A stretch of DNA of 64,000 bases from Axinella damicornis (GCA_963931865.1 OZ007505.1:15528034-15592033); one strand, 5' to 3'; shown: positions 11,446 through 23,639, numbered from the stretch's first letter. Notes: a model not told the origin generated them from the letters alone. Program-made: numbers and translations.

Positions 11446-11796
11446 TTATTCTGAAGATATATCATTAATAATTGAAGTCAGCTGTGTGTGTGGTGTGTGG
11501 TGTGTGTGTGTAAACATGTAAACAAACTGAAGGTCTCTCTTTGTGTAGGTTCGCTTTTCACCCACAGTGTCCCTTCCCAGCTCTTCGATCCGAGCCTCTG
11601 TTGCAAGAATGTCACCGCAGGGGTCGTGGCGATTGCTTGAATACTTGATTGCTTGAATAGTAGTTCCTTTTCGCATCATCATTGTTCTTCTCAACACCTG
11701 AGCAGTAAAAATGTAACTTTCAAAATGAGGTATTACAGCCTGCATGTTGGGACTATAGTACTAGTACATACCTTGGCCACTAAAAGTACCGCCATG
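11446..11796 (-). CDS. Hypothetical two-exon protein
   Basis: An ATG in good context (CACCATGGCGG, near 11795) opens MAVLLVAK followed by a consensus donor (GTATGT). The next reading (VLRRTMMMRKGTT..CGDILATEARIEELGRD) starts right after a TTTTACTGCTCAG acceptor in phase 0 and runs to a stop at 11446. The last 20 residues come from a CA/GT-rich tract, so the true 3' end may be a further splice site. No family is recognised. It lies convergent to the chromodomain gene. Confidence 0.35.
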
Positions 11797-11859
11797 GTGC
11801 TGTGCTCAGAGTTATGTGAGAGGCAGTGGTTCATGCAACTTCGCCATGTATTTTAACAA

Positions 11860-13340
11860 CTCACCTGTAAACTCACACCAAGAGAGGGATGCAGGCAAGC
11901 GGACAAACCAGGCAGCAGGCCGTCAGCCTACCACAACACGATTTATTAGCTAGCTAGTTATAGCTAGTTCAGTCACTATTAGCTACACACGACTAACAAC
12001 AGACTTATGATGTCACATGTTACCGTATATACGTATGTGCAATTATACGTAACTGTATTGCTAAGTAGAACCTATTTTTGTGTCGATTGGCAAATTCTGT
12101 AAAACAGATCTGAACAAATTTTACGGCCTATGGGACAAATGACATCTCAAATAAGTCAATAGTATCATTAACCGATAAAAAAGTGAACTAAATATGCGTT
12201 TTTGCACTTCTGAAAATTTGAAAATTTTGAGTTTGTATACACTTCAACTAGTTGACTATGTGCGTGTATCGCAGCTGCACAAGTTGGAATGGCAAATTCT
12301 GTAGGGTGTCGGAAGCAGCACAGTAGGTACCTGTGGTTAGTAGAGAGATGAAAGAACGTGAATACATCATTAACGCTACATCTACGGACAAGGTACGTTC
12401 GTTATTTCTGAGTCCGTTTTCAACCGGCATTGCTATCATAGTTAAGCATGAAGCACATATAACGGAAATGTAACGGACGTAATCGAAGGATTTCAACTCC
12501 GTGTCCATACATTTCTGGCAATGTTTCTTCTTCTTCTTCTTCTTTCTCATAGTCAAGCATAGCTCACCAACGGAAGGAGTCCTTGAGCTCATTTAAGCAC
12601 AGAACAACACCGCTTTCTCCGCAGTAGAGTCTTTGAGCCCTTTTGTCTGCGAACTGGCAAGAACAGCAGTTTTGGCTAGCTACCATTCGACGAAATTGTA
12701 CTGTAGCACGACGCCATTTTGAGGCAGCCAGAGGTCACGCGTTCCGCCAATTGCGCATGCGCATTTCACATGCAAGCGCATGTTGTGTTCTTTTTGCTTG
12801 TGATAGCTGCGTTTGAGACACTTACTGAATCCTTGTCAATCCGTCATCTGGTGGCTCACTACGGCTGAGAGGAATTTCTACCAACCTGTTCTTGTCAAGA
12901 TCTATCGTGGCTAGGCTGTGCCATCATGGGGGCGTGGCTTTGTTTTTCATGACGTAGCTACAGTGCAGAACAAGACTTTGTACTTGTACCAATACTGACC
13001 AGAACTGTGAGTGAGGCTGGAGTTATAAGCTATTATATGGAGCCATTGCATGTACGTGACCTATAATTATTATGACTGCCATCAAGCTCTCTGATCTGAT
13101 GAAGGGTGAATGCCCACTACCTCCCAAAGACTTGTAGCTAGCTAGCTGATGACAAGAGCAACATGCGTAGAACAATATTATTAATGGAAGCAACAAAGCC
13201 TGCTCAATGCCCAGCAGAAGGTCCACATCCATCACTGCCATCATGAGAGACTGTCATAGCTTTCCTTTGCTGACATGGTGATTAGGTACATGTTAGCAAC
13301 ACCTATAAGCTACGCATTTCATGCGCTCAAAAAAGTGCAC
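11860..13340. other. Intergenic, no supportable gene
   Basis: AT-rich sequence with short low-complexity TTC repeats near 12525-12550 and a GCGCATGCGC palindrome (NRF1-like) near 12752. The longest frame (12248-12592, minus) consists partly of a poly-Lys tract and has no recognisable domain. Confidence 0.5.
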
Positions 13341-13343
13341 AAA

Positions 13344-13623
13344 CTAGGGGCAAAAAATTTTTCCACAAAAATTCCAGGGGATTTAGTGATGGCCTGTCAC
13401 ATTCCATGCACCTCATGAAAAACCTAAGAAACAAGAGGAAATGCCATTAACCAGCCTCAGTCCCATCCCATCCCTAAATTCTACTTTTTTTATAAATGGG
13501 ATGGGACTGAGGCTGGTTAATGGCATTTCCTCTTGTTTCTTAGGTTTTTCATGAGGTGCATGGAATGTGACAGGCCATCACTAAATCCCCTGGAATTTTT
13601 GTGGAAAAATTTTTTGCCCCTAG
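13344..13623. repeat. Perfect 127-bp inverted repeat with 26-bp loop
   Basis: Left arm 13344-13470 and right arm 13497-13623 are exact reverse complements over all 127 bases that I compared. The spacer is AT-rich (13471-13496). The arms have no coding frame of note. The perfection means a very recent event, strong conversion, or an assembly/template-switch artefact. Confidence 0.95.
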
Positions 13624-13930
13624 TAGTAAAAGAACAACATGATATGGTTTCTGGAACTGGGGGTGTTTACAATATCAACATTGCTACACATCATGCTAAC
13701 TTATGCTCTCTCTAGATAACTGTGCACTGCATAGTTCATGTGTTCAGGTGCAAAAGACCAAGTTCAAACATTACTGTCAATCGATGTAAGATAATTATAT
13801 TCACGGTGCAATAGCTGATTTTACATGGCACAAATTGTTGGTGCTATAGCCATATTAATGCCCATATTTACATTGTTATATAAATGTTCCGAACTCAGGA
13901 ATGAATGTATATATCACACACCATCATGTA

Positions 13931-15795
13931 TTATATTGAACCGTAGGCTATCAAACTGTTTGCAGCTGGTCTGATCTGTGTTCCAGAGTCAATACTTCTC
14001 TCTTCATCACTTAGATGGTTTGTTGACAGAAGTGGACTGTACAAGTCTGGATTCACAATCCTATCCCCATCCATGCTGTCAGCTTCTTGAATGTGCAAAT
14101 ACCTCTTTATACTCTCCACGTGGAGCATTCCCTTAAGCCTGCTGCAACAAGTACAAAACATTCTTACTTGAGAGAAGATTTTGTACAAAGAGAAAAGGAT
14201 AAAGTAGAATAGTGGAATAAATCCTGTTACATACACCACCTTAATAGGAATATCATGTATACGTACTGAGTATGTGATACAGAAATTTGTAAAAGCTAAT
14301 ATTGCAAATGCTAAACAGTCAAAAATGTTGAATATGCTAGCTCTGTATGGACGAAGAAATGCAAACAGTATTGATCCAATTGCTGGCAATGGCACTATCA
14401 GAGCGTAGTGGGGAATGAAGAAATTTAACAGAATTATGATTCGAAAGAGTAAGTACAGTCCAGCAAAGTAGCGATAATCACAAGTGCCATTGGTTCCATT
14501 CTTGTAACATCCCTGGAAGGCATCGGCAAATGTATGCAGGGGGTGCCACCTTATCCTAGTACAGTGGCCAAGACTCCTCTGGAATAATTTCGTAGGGTAC
14601 AGAAGGAAGATCAACAGTGGAAGTGCTACAAATACCAAAAGCACAATTATGGCTAGCATAGCAAAAGGAAGGTGCTGTCTGCTGAAGTACTCAATCGATG
14701 CATCGTAAGTCAAAACAGTACCAACAGTTTCATGTCTGCCATTGGAGAGTCGTGTAAATTCCAGCAAACTATATGATACAGTCAGCAGCTTTGAATAGGA
14801 TAGCAGTAGGAAGGTAGCAAAACCACCAATCACTGAACCTCTGGGATTCCATCTTCCTTTGAAACAGCCAAAGCACCTGTGGAAAGGCCTCCACACACAC
14901 ACGACCACCCTAAATCCCCTGTCATACATCTCAATACAGAGATAAATTACCACTATCAGAAAGAGGGGATAAATTGAAATAACATACTCAAGGGCTAATG
15001 TATCAAGCGTGTTCATGTCACTGCTGAAGCAAAATGGAGGGATGAAATATCGGACGAAATCTAAATTCCAGAATCCATAGAAAGTGAGTACTGCTACAAA
15101 TAGAAAGTGTGAAGCTTTCGAAGCACTGGTGTAGTCCAGAAAGGTACTTTGGTTTGAAACAATTATGCTTGCACACGTAATGAACTGGCATAGAAAAACA
15201 AAAGCATTCATGTTAGCAGTTGTTGCGCTGACCTGGAAGATAATCACCAGAAGGCAAAACAGTGTTGAGGGCAGCAAGGCAGCTGTAATATACACCAGCC
15301 ACCCATACCACCGATCTAAACACTCTATACACTGTGGTCTGTAAGAGAGAACAGCTGGCCCTAGTGCCTGCTGACACTGGCTACACAACAGACCAGTTCG
15401 GTTCAAGTCACCACACATAAAGCTGTTTAATTTGGAATTATTGTTTGGGAGAGTGATGTACAAACGCTGAATTTCGGGATCGTGATAGTTGAATGGACAG
15501 GCACCAAGGAGAGTATCATTGCTTGAGCATCGTAAGTCATGCATGACCAAACACTCAGAAGAACCTGCTGTTTATCATCATCACATATCACATCATCTGA
15601 TGTGTACCCACACTCACATCTGGTGGTTCCATCGACACTTATTTTCACAAACCAAGTTGGACAACACTGCTCATCTGAGCTGCTTTGTTCACAGCTTGAG
15701 AAGTCTGTTTGACTGTGACTGCCATTGATATCTGGCCTGACGGCATTGCTTTCACATACAAGGAGGAGTAGCACACACAGCAGGTAAGCTGCCAT
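13931..15795 (-). pseudogene. Tandem membrane-protein family, copy 1, single-base frameshift
   Basis: The 5' part (signal peptide MAAYLLCVLLLLVC, Cys-rich ectodomain to WSCMTYD) is in one frame from 15795. The rest (SSNDTLLGACPFNY to IAYGSI, stop 13931) is in another. Against the intact copy, one base is missing between 15527 and 15528, where copies 2 and 3 have an extra T in the GAGTCATCG / GCTCATCG context. Everything downstream is intact: the CGDLNRTGLLCSQC motif, about eight hydrophobic segments, YPTKLFQRSLGHC and DAFQGCYKNGTNG, and a cytoplasmic tail. The break may be a sequencing error, since only one base is involved and the 540-codon remainder is open. Confidence 0.8.
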
Positions 15796-16328
15796 CTTCA
15801 GTAAGTAGATAGCCTGACTGATATCTGATCTGATTCACTTTCATGCAATCTGCTTTTCAACCTATACTGCTATGAACTTCTCCTAACCTACTCTTTGTGC
15901 TTGAACTTGGTTGTGCTGCTACGCAAGTTGTTATGCTTAATCACAGAAAGGAAATGATGTCATATCCGTGTCAGAGATGCATTTCGGGGGAATTGATTAT
16001 ATCACGTCTATTTTCTCTTCTTTAATTTGTTTGGGGAGAACCTCCATTAGATGAGTATATTGAAAGTACATTTTAATTTCAATTTCCATATGTTTAAGAA
16101 ACCCCAGGTCTAGAAGCCATATTTTAGCATGATGTGTATACAGAGTCCAGAAGCTGGTGGCATGTAAATTTGAATGTGATAAGTGTCAACAGATTATGTA
16201 ACTGTATTCCCAAGTTGGTTCATACCATGTTGGTTCTATCTCTGTAGTGTTCCACGAACAATTTGGTGAATAGAGGATGCCCAGCGTAACTTCAACACTA
16301 AACTACTGCTGATTGTATCTGCTGCCAG

Positions 16329-16633
16329 TAGTTAGCTATGCTTACATCATAACGAGAGAATGGTGCATGGCATTAGGAATACTATAGCTAGGGGGGGGGG
16401 GGGGGGGGGGGGGAGGGGGTGTTCGGTGTTCCCACAATAATGGAAACCGTGCATACAGAAAATTAATGCACTATAGGGTTGTAGATTGGATCTGGGATAT
16501 TTTCTGATTAACATTTTGAAGTGACTACCTGTATAAGCTAGACCCATTTTGGTACACAGACATTATAATGTAGTTAGCTATGCTTACATCATAACGAGAG
16601 GATGTTGCATGGCATTAGTATACTACTATAGCT

Positions 16634-16670
<37 letters not shown>

Positions 16671-17165
16671 GTTCCCACAATAATGGAAACCGTGCATACA
16701 GAAAATTAATGCACTATAGGGTTGTAGATTGGATCTGGGATATTTTCTGATTAACATTTTGAAGTGACTACCTGTATAAGCTAGACCCATTTTGGTACAC
16801 AGACATTATAATGTAGTTAGCTATGCTTACATCATAACGAGAGAATGTTGCATGGCATTAGTATACTACTATAGCTAGCTACATTACAATGACTGTGTAG
16901 CTACCAAAATGGGTCTAGCTTATACAGGTAGTCACTTCAAAATGTTAATCAGAAAATATCCCAGATCTAATCTACAACCCTATAGTGCATTAATTTTCTG
17001 TATGCACGGTTTCCATTATTGTGGGAACACCCCCCCCCCCCCCCCCCCCCCCACCCCCCCCCCCACCCCCCCCCCCCCCCCCCCCCAGATCCAATCCACA
17101 ACCCTATAGTGCATTAATTTTCTGTATGCACGGTTTCCATTATTGTGGGAACACCCCCCCCCCCC
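16329..17165. repeat. 243-bp tandem repeat plus inverted copy, each with a poly-G/C tract
   Basis: Units begin at 16329, 16571 and 16814 (the third is partial). Each starts TAGTTAGCTATGCTTACATC and contains a long G run followed by CCCACAATAATGGAAACC. From about 16875 to 17165 the unit continues in reverse orientation, with C runs, so the block is partly palindromic. A diverged relative of the inverted unit lies at 20030-20220 behind the next gene, so the repeat travelled with the gene duplication. Confidence 0.85.
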
Positions 17166-17692
17166 CACCTCAAAACAAACTTTCCCACCAATATGCAGGT
17201 TTCTCGCTTCACTTTCCCTTTCTTTTAACTACTGTTACCAAATGATCTAGCCTTGTTCACATGCAGGCCATTTGGGAGGAGAGAAATCACTCTCTCTCCT
17301 CCCATGCGGTCTGGGAACGAGGCTACTAAGAATCATGTTGATTAATAAAGGCTCTCCAAATTTGATTTCATTTACCAAATCGTTCATGGATCAGTACATC
17401 TATATAATATTATACATCCAAGCGCATAATTATTTTTCTCCTCAATGGTGATAATGAACATGCATGTTCATATATTGCTCATGTATAATTATATTCAAAT
17501 TGCACATGTCTTGAACTTAATTCAGAAATAGTCATAGCTGGTTTCCGTGTCACCAAATCTAATCACTGTTCATGAAAAGTATAAACATCAGTATCATAAT
17601 TATTATGGCATTGTTGAGGGAAATATTGTCATCATATAAATCAGCACTCACACATTATACTGTGTATATGTAAGGCATGGAAATAAGTCTTT

Positions 17693-19546
17693 TTACATTG
17701 AGCCATAGGCTATCAGGCTGTTCACTCCAACCTGTGCATGAGGGGTAGTAACCCCCTCTCTGCCAGTTGGATGGCTTGTTGATGACAGAAGTGGTCTGTA
17801 CATGTCAGGATTCACAATCCTATCTGGAAGATCATCAATGCTGTCAGCTTCCTGAGTGTGCATGTGCTTGTTATTCTCCATGTGGAACATTTCCTTAATC
17901 CTGGCGCAACGAGTATGAAACAGTTTCACTTGAGTCAAGATTGTGTACAAAATGAAGAGGATAAAGTAGAACAGTGGAATAGCTGCTGTTATGTATGACA
18001 CCTCAATAGGAATAGAATGTATGCGTATGTATATGATCCAGAAATTTGTCAAAGATAGTATACTAAACGCTGAACAGTCAATGATGTTAAATATGTTAGT
18101 TGTGTATGGACGACAAATAGCGAAGAGTAACGCTCCTATCAATGGAAGCGGCACCAATATCAAATAAACATAATCAAGTGGAATGACAATGCCTAACAGA
18201 AACACAATCCGAAATAGTAAGTAAAATCCAGCAAAGTAGCGATAATCACGAGTGCTATTGGTTCCATTTTTGTAACATCCCTGGAAGGCATTGGCAAATG
18301 TATGCAAGGGGTGCCACCTTATCCTAGTACAGTGGGCAAGACTCCTCTGGAATAGTTTCGTAGGGTACAGAAGGAGGATTAACAGTGGAAGTGCTACAAG
18401 CACCAACAGCACAATTATGGCAAGGATAGCATAAGGAAGGTGCTGTCTGCTGAAGTACTCAATCGATGCATCGTAAGTCAAAACAGTACTAACAGGGTCA
18501 CCTCTGCTGTTGTATAGCCGAGTAAAGTTCAGCAAACTGTATGATATAATCAGCAGCTTTGAATATGAAAGCAGTAGGAAGGTAACAAAACCAGTAACTA
18601 CGAAATCTTTGGGATTGCACTTTCCTTTGAAACGACCCAAGCACCTGTGGAATGGTCTCCATAAACCAGTCACCACTCTACAACCCCTGGCACACATCTG
18701 AGTGAAAAGATACATCACCGCCACCAGACAAAGTGGATAAATTGCAACAACATACTCCAGAGCTAATGTATGAAGTGTGTTCATGTCACTGCTGATGCAA
18801 AAGGGAGGGATGAAATATCGGAAGAAATCTAAATTCCAGAATCCATAAAACGTAAGTACTGCTAGAAATGAAACATGCAAAGCACCAGTGCGGTCAAAAA
18901 AGGAAATTTGGTTTGAAATCATTATACTTGCACTGATTAGCTGGCATAGAAAAACAAAAGCATTCATGTAAGCAGTTGTCACACGAACGTTGAAAATTAC
19001 AACTAGAAGGCAAAACAGTGTCGAAGGAAGCAAGGCAATTGTAATATACATGAGCCACCCATTCCATCCATCTAAACATTTTACACACTGATGTCTATAA
19101 GAGAGAACAGCAGGTCCCAAAGCTTTCTGACACTTACTACACAATAGACCAGTTCGGTTCAAGTCACCACACATGAAGCTGTTTAGTTGAGAAGTATCGT
19201 TTGGGAGAGTGATGTACAAATGCCGGACCTGAGGATCGTGATAGTTGAATGGACAGGTACCAAGGACAGTATCATTGCTTGAGTCATCGTAAGTCATACA
19301 TGACCAAACGCTCAGAAGAACCTGCTGTTTATCATCATCACATATCACATCATCTGACGTGTACCCACACTCACATCTGGTGGTTCCATCGACACTTCTT
19401 TTCACAAACCAAGTTGGACAACACTGCTCATCTGAGCTGCTGCAGCTTGAGAAGTCTGTTTGATTGTGACTGCTTTTGATATCTAGCCTCACGGCATTGC
19501 TTTCACATACAAGGAAGAGTAGCACACACAGCAGGTACGCTGCCAT
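17693..19546 (-). CDS. Secreted-N-terminus multi-pass membrane protein, tandem family copy 2 (intact)
   Basis: One intronless frame of 617 residues. A signal peptide (MAAYLLCVLLFLVCESNA) leads into a Cys-rich, N-glycosylation-rich ectodomain of about 150 residues with CCPTWFVK, CGDLNRTGLLCSKC and CVKCLDGW. About eight hydrophobic segments follow, the first at YITIALLPSTLFCLLVVIF. Between them lie IPPFCISSDMNTLHTLALEY, YPTKLFQRSLAHCTRIRWH and FANAFQGCYKNGTN. The roughly 80-residue tail contains NPDMYRPLL and ends IAYGSM. I know of similar large uncharacterised families in sponges; the exact family and ligand are unknown. A surface receptor or channel-like role is inference. The upstream 100 bases are conserved with copies 1 and 3. 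Confidence 0.8.
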   Translation of the reverse strand: MAAYLLCVLLFLVCESNAVRLDIKSSHNQTDFSSCSSSDEQCCPTWFVKRSVDGTTRCECGYTSDDVICDDDKQQVLLSVWSCMTYDDSSNDTVLGTCPFNYHDPQVRHLYITLPNDTSQLNSFMCGDLNRTGLLCSKCQKALGPAVLSYRHQCVKCLDGWNGWLMYITIALLPSTLFCLLVVIFNVRVTTAYMNAFVFLCQLISASIMISNQISFFDRTGALHVSFLAVLTFYGFWNLDFFRYFIPPFCISSDMNTLHTLALEYVVAIYPLCLVAVMYLFTQMCARGCRVVTGLWRPFHRCLGRFKGKCNPKDFVVTGFVTFLLLSYSKLLIISYSLLNFTRLYNSRGDPVSTVLTYDASIEYFSRQHLPYAILAIIVLLVLVALPLLILLLYPTKLFQRSLAHCTRIRWHPLHTFANAFQGCYKNGTNSTRDYRYFAGFYLLFRIVFLLGIVIPLDYVYLILVPLPLIGALLFAICRPYTTNIFNIIDCSAFSILSLTNFWIIYIRIHSIPIEVSYITAAIPLFYFILFILYTILTQVKLFHTRCARIKEMFHMENNKHMHTQEADSIDDLPDRIVNPDMYRPLLSSTSHPTGREGVTTPHAQVGVNSLIAYGSM

Positions 19547-20756
19547 CGTCAGTACGTAGATAACCTGATTGATATCTAATCTGATTCACCTTCAATCTGT
19601 AGTTCAACTTTTATTGCACTGTTATGAACTACTGCAGTGCTAACCTAATCTTGTACTTGAATGTGAAGTACTGAAAGAGAATGATGTCATATGCATATCA
19701 GTGTCATCCATAAATACATTTGGGGGGTAGATCCTATTGAACACTTTCATGGCTGTTGATTGAAACTTTGCCTTCTAAGGATATAGCTGTTTCTGTACAT
19801 TAATTGTCTATTCATACTAATATGGTTTCCAGACCTAATAGCTCCAGTAGCTGAACCACTTTGTGTATATTCTCACTAGCCTCATTCCCAGTTTAGGAGA
19901 GTAATTTTAATATCTTCACCGTTGGCTTTTATGCACATATACCTCATGAGTCATGACAATGGAATGGTGGCATCATACATTAGAATGGAAGCAAGTGCAT
20001 GACGGTGTAGAGAAATGGGTCTAGCTATAAATTTCGTAGATGTTGACATCACAATCATGCATAAAATACCCCAGATCCTAACCACAAACCATATAGTTTC
20101 ATCTTAGAAGGTATATAAGTTGCCACTATTGTGATACTTTGCCAGAGGGTAAACTTTCTCTATGCATGGTTTCCTTTATTGTGCAAAGATCCCCCAAAAC
20201 AGGTTTCTCATTTTGTTTTTCCTTTCTTTTAACTATATACTGCTCCACAAAGGATCATAAAGGGTCTCCAACTTTATTCCTCATGCCATCAGCATACATC
20301 TGCAGAGAAAGAGAGAAAAAACAGGAAAGTCCCACGGATAACATGTTACAGCACAACACTAGACCCTACACCCAGAAGACATTTTCATACAATTAGCTAG
20401 TGTCGTGGGCCAGCGTCTCGCCACACCCACTACGTGTGAGAATCTGGCCCACAAGACTATCATACGATCACCTGTAACAGCATTTTTGGTTTTCCCTTGT
20501 TTCCTTGCTTTTATGAGAGGCATGAGCCTTAAAATTCACTTTTTTCAGAATTTAATGCACACTTCACATAGAATCGATATAAACATTGTGCAATAAAAAT
20601 AGCTAGTATACATGGAGCTGGTTTACAAGGCACATGTTTATAATTGTTAGTGAATCAATGAATTTATTATCACCATGTAACAATTGTGAGGTAAGTATTG
20701 AACACCGTAATAAGTCAAACGAATGTGCTATGTAGAGAATTGTTAACAAGTTTATT
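19547..20756. other. Spacer between family copies 2 and 4
   Basis: Contains a diverged copy of the 243-bp repeat unit (20030-20220) and no supportable gene. The frames at 20139 and 20405 lack recognisable domains. Confidence 0.5.
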
Positions 20757-20856
20757 TTGAACCATATAGGCTATCAGGCTGTTTGTGCTTGAGAGACAGT
20801 AACTCTCTCCGTATCACTTGTTGATGACAGTCTCACTCTGTACATGTCAGGATGGG
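20757..20856 (-). pseudogene. C-terminal relic of the tandem membrane-protein family (copy 4)
   Basis: The minus strand keeps the last roughly 30 codons of the family: the Pro-Asp-Met-Tyr-Arg block, the GRE/ERVTVS-like stretch, and the AYGS end before the stop, with small deletions. The rest of the gene is absent. It lies between copies 2 and 3 and marks a fourth, deleted duplicate. Confidence 0.6.
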
Positions 20857-20989
20857 ATCCACACTAGATGAAAGTATTAGCTGATTGCATCCTAGTGGCT
20901 GTTCATTCTGGCTTCAGCTTCTAAGGTGAAAATAGAATGATGTTATGGTTGCAGACTTCACAGTTTATGGACTGAGGTGATATGTGAGA

Positions 20990-21090
20990 TTCAATTCCAC
21001 ACCAATGTGTGAGCAATCCCACACTGTGGGTTATCTGAATGTGAGAGTCAATTCCATACCAATGTGTGAGCAATCCCCACACTGTGGGTT
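20990..21090. repeat. Short direct repeat behind copy 4
   Basis: GTGAGA(T/G)TCAATTCCA(C/T)ACCAATGTGTGAG followed by CAATCCC(C)ACACTGTGGGTTA occurs twice in tandem (about 20985-21037 and 21038-21092). It is short and non-coding. Confidence 0.7.
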
Positions 21091-21471
21091 AACTTATTGA
21101 GATGGTGTGGTTGTTGATTATTTGAGTTTGGCTTGTTGTCGTGTGCGACAATGAAATAAAGGATCATACATACTGTCATGCATATCAGTCATGCAAATTG
21201 TGAATCTCCTTGAATAACAACATTAAATTTTGACCTTTAAAGTTGCCCAATGTCAGAAAAATCATCTTTCTAATGTAACATTAATTATGACATACATATG
21301 TCACGTGAAGACTGAATTAACATGATTGCAGGGGAGCTAACTGTTGGTGAATCATTCAGTTTGTGTGATATAATTATAAAATGTGAATTGGTTAAGCTAT
21401 AATTGTCCGAACTCATGGATGAATGTACAACATAAATGTAAGGAACTTAAACACACGGTGGTGATAACATG

Positions 21472-23274
21472 TTATATTGAGCCATAGGCTATCAGGCTGT
21501 TCACTCCAGCCTGTGCATGAGAGACAGTAACTCCCTCTCTGTCACTTGGATGGCTTGTTGATGGCAGAAGTGGTCTGTACATGTCTGGATTCACAATCCT
21601 ATCTGGAAGATCGTCAATGTTGTCAGCTTCCTGAGTGTGCATGTGCTTGTTATTACTTTCTGTGTGGAAAATTTCCTTAATCCTGCCGCAACAAGTACAA
21701 AACAATCTCGCTTGAGACAGGAATTTGTACAAAATGAAGAAGATAAAGTAGAACAGTGGAACGATTCCAGTTATATATGCCGCCGTATGAATAGGAACAG
21801 CAGATATATTTAAGGTGGATCTGACCCAAAAGTTTATCAAAGCTAATATTGCAAACACTAAACAGTCAACAATGTTGAATATGTTAGTTGTGTATGGACG
21901 CAAAAGAGCAAAGAGAAGTGATGCTATCACTGGCATTGGCTCAAATATCAAGGACGGGTGATATTGAAGACAAAGCGTAACAGATATACAATTCGAAAGA
22001 GCAAGTAGAATCCAGCAAAGTAGCGATAATCACGCGTGCCATTGGTTCCATTTTTGTAACATCCCTGGAAGGCATCGGCAAATGTATGCAAGGGGTGCCA
22101 CCTTATCCTAGTACAGTGGCCAAGACTCCTCTGGAATAGTTTCGTAGGGTACAGAAGGAGGATTAATAGCGGAAGTGCTACAAATACCAACATCACAATT
22201 ATTGCAAGTATAGCGAAAGGAAGGTGCTGTCTGCTGAAGTACTCAATTGATGCGTCATAAGTCAAAACAGTGCCAACACGGTCACCTCTGTCATTGGAGA
22301 GTCGTGAAAATTCCAGAACCTCTGGGATTCCATCTTCCTTTGAAACAGCCAAAGCCAAAGCACCTGTGGAAAGGCCTCCACATACACACGACCACCCTAA
22401 CCCCTCTGTCATACATCTCAATACAGAGATAAATCACCACCATCAGAAAGAGTGGATAAATTGCAACAACATACTCCAGAGCTAATGTATGAAGTGTGTT
22501 CATGTCACTGCTGACGCAAAAGGGAGGGATGAAATATCGGAAGAAATCTAAATTCCAGAATCCATAAAACGTGAGTACTCCCAAGGACAGAAAGTATAAA
22601 GGTTTTGAAGCACTGCTGTAATCAAGAACGGAATTTTGGTTTGTAAGAATTGTGCTCATGCTTGTAATGAACTGGCATAGAAAAACAAAAGCATTCATGT
22701 TAGCAGTTGTTGTATGAAAATTGAAAACTATCACCAGAAAGCAAAAGAGTGTTGAAGGAAGCAAGGCAGCTGTGATATACACGAACCACCCATACCATGC
22801 ATCTAAACATTCCACACACTGACGTCTGTAAGAGAGAACAGCAGCCCCCAAAGCTTGTTGGCATTGGCCACACAATAGACCAGTTCGGTTCAAGTCACCA
22901 CACATGAAACTGTTTAGTTGAGAAGTATCGTTTGGGAGAGTGATGTACAAATGCTGGATATTGGGATAGTGATAGTTGAATGGGCAGTTACCCAAGAAAG
23001 TAGCATTGTGTGGCTCATCGTAAGTCATACATGTCCAAACACTCAGGTCATCATTACATTTCACATCGTTTGATGTGTGGCCACACTGACATGTGGTTAT
23101 TCCATTAACTGCTCTCTTCATGAACCAAGTTGGACAGTCAGCTTGTTCATCTATTGAGAATTCGTATGTATCATTTTGGCAGTGGGTGTCAGTGATGTCT
23201 GGGCCTGGCTTTATGGCATTGCTTCCACATACAAAGAGGAGTACTACGTGCAGCAGGTAAGCTGCCATCTTCAA
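21472..23274 (-). pseudogene. Tandem membrane-protein family, copy 3, two frame breaks
   Basis: Reads as three overlapping frames: 22291-23274 (signal peptide MKMAAYLLHVVLLFVC to NPRGSG), 21948-22421, and 21472-21951 (tail ending IAYGSI). Against copies 1 and 2, about 71 bases are missing at 22316/22317, removing the helix GFATFLLLSYSKLL. One further base is lost near 21955, just after YLLFRIVYLLRF. The remaining sequence is well preserved, so inactivation is recent. A 71-base deletion is hard to explain as base-calling error, making this a real pseudogene or a badly truncated receptor. Confidence 0.8.
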
Positions 23275-23639
23275 CCGAAAATGATCCGATTATCTGGTTG
23301 GCGATTCACCTTCAACCTGCAGCGTCGGTCACAGATCACTGTAGCACTAGCTAAATTAATATAACGTGTTAATGCTTCGAAGTATCTCTAACTACTTACT
23401 ACTGAACTAGACCTGAACTCACATGCAGTTGTTTAAATACTTACGCCTATGTCACAGCAAGCGTTTAAAGAAATGTGTGGAGAGGAGCACCTATCATTAC
23501 GAAAGTTGATAGGGAAGCATGGCTGTGTGTGGGGGGAATCTTCCCACATGCCAGATGAAACCCTTGGTATACCCTGGTATAGATAAATAGAGAACGGCGC
23601 TACTGCGTTATCTGATACCCGCAAAAGCCGGCCGGCAAC

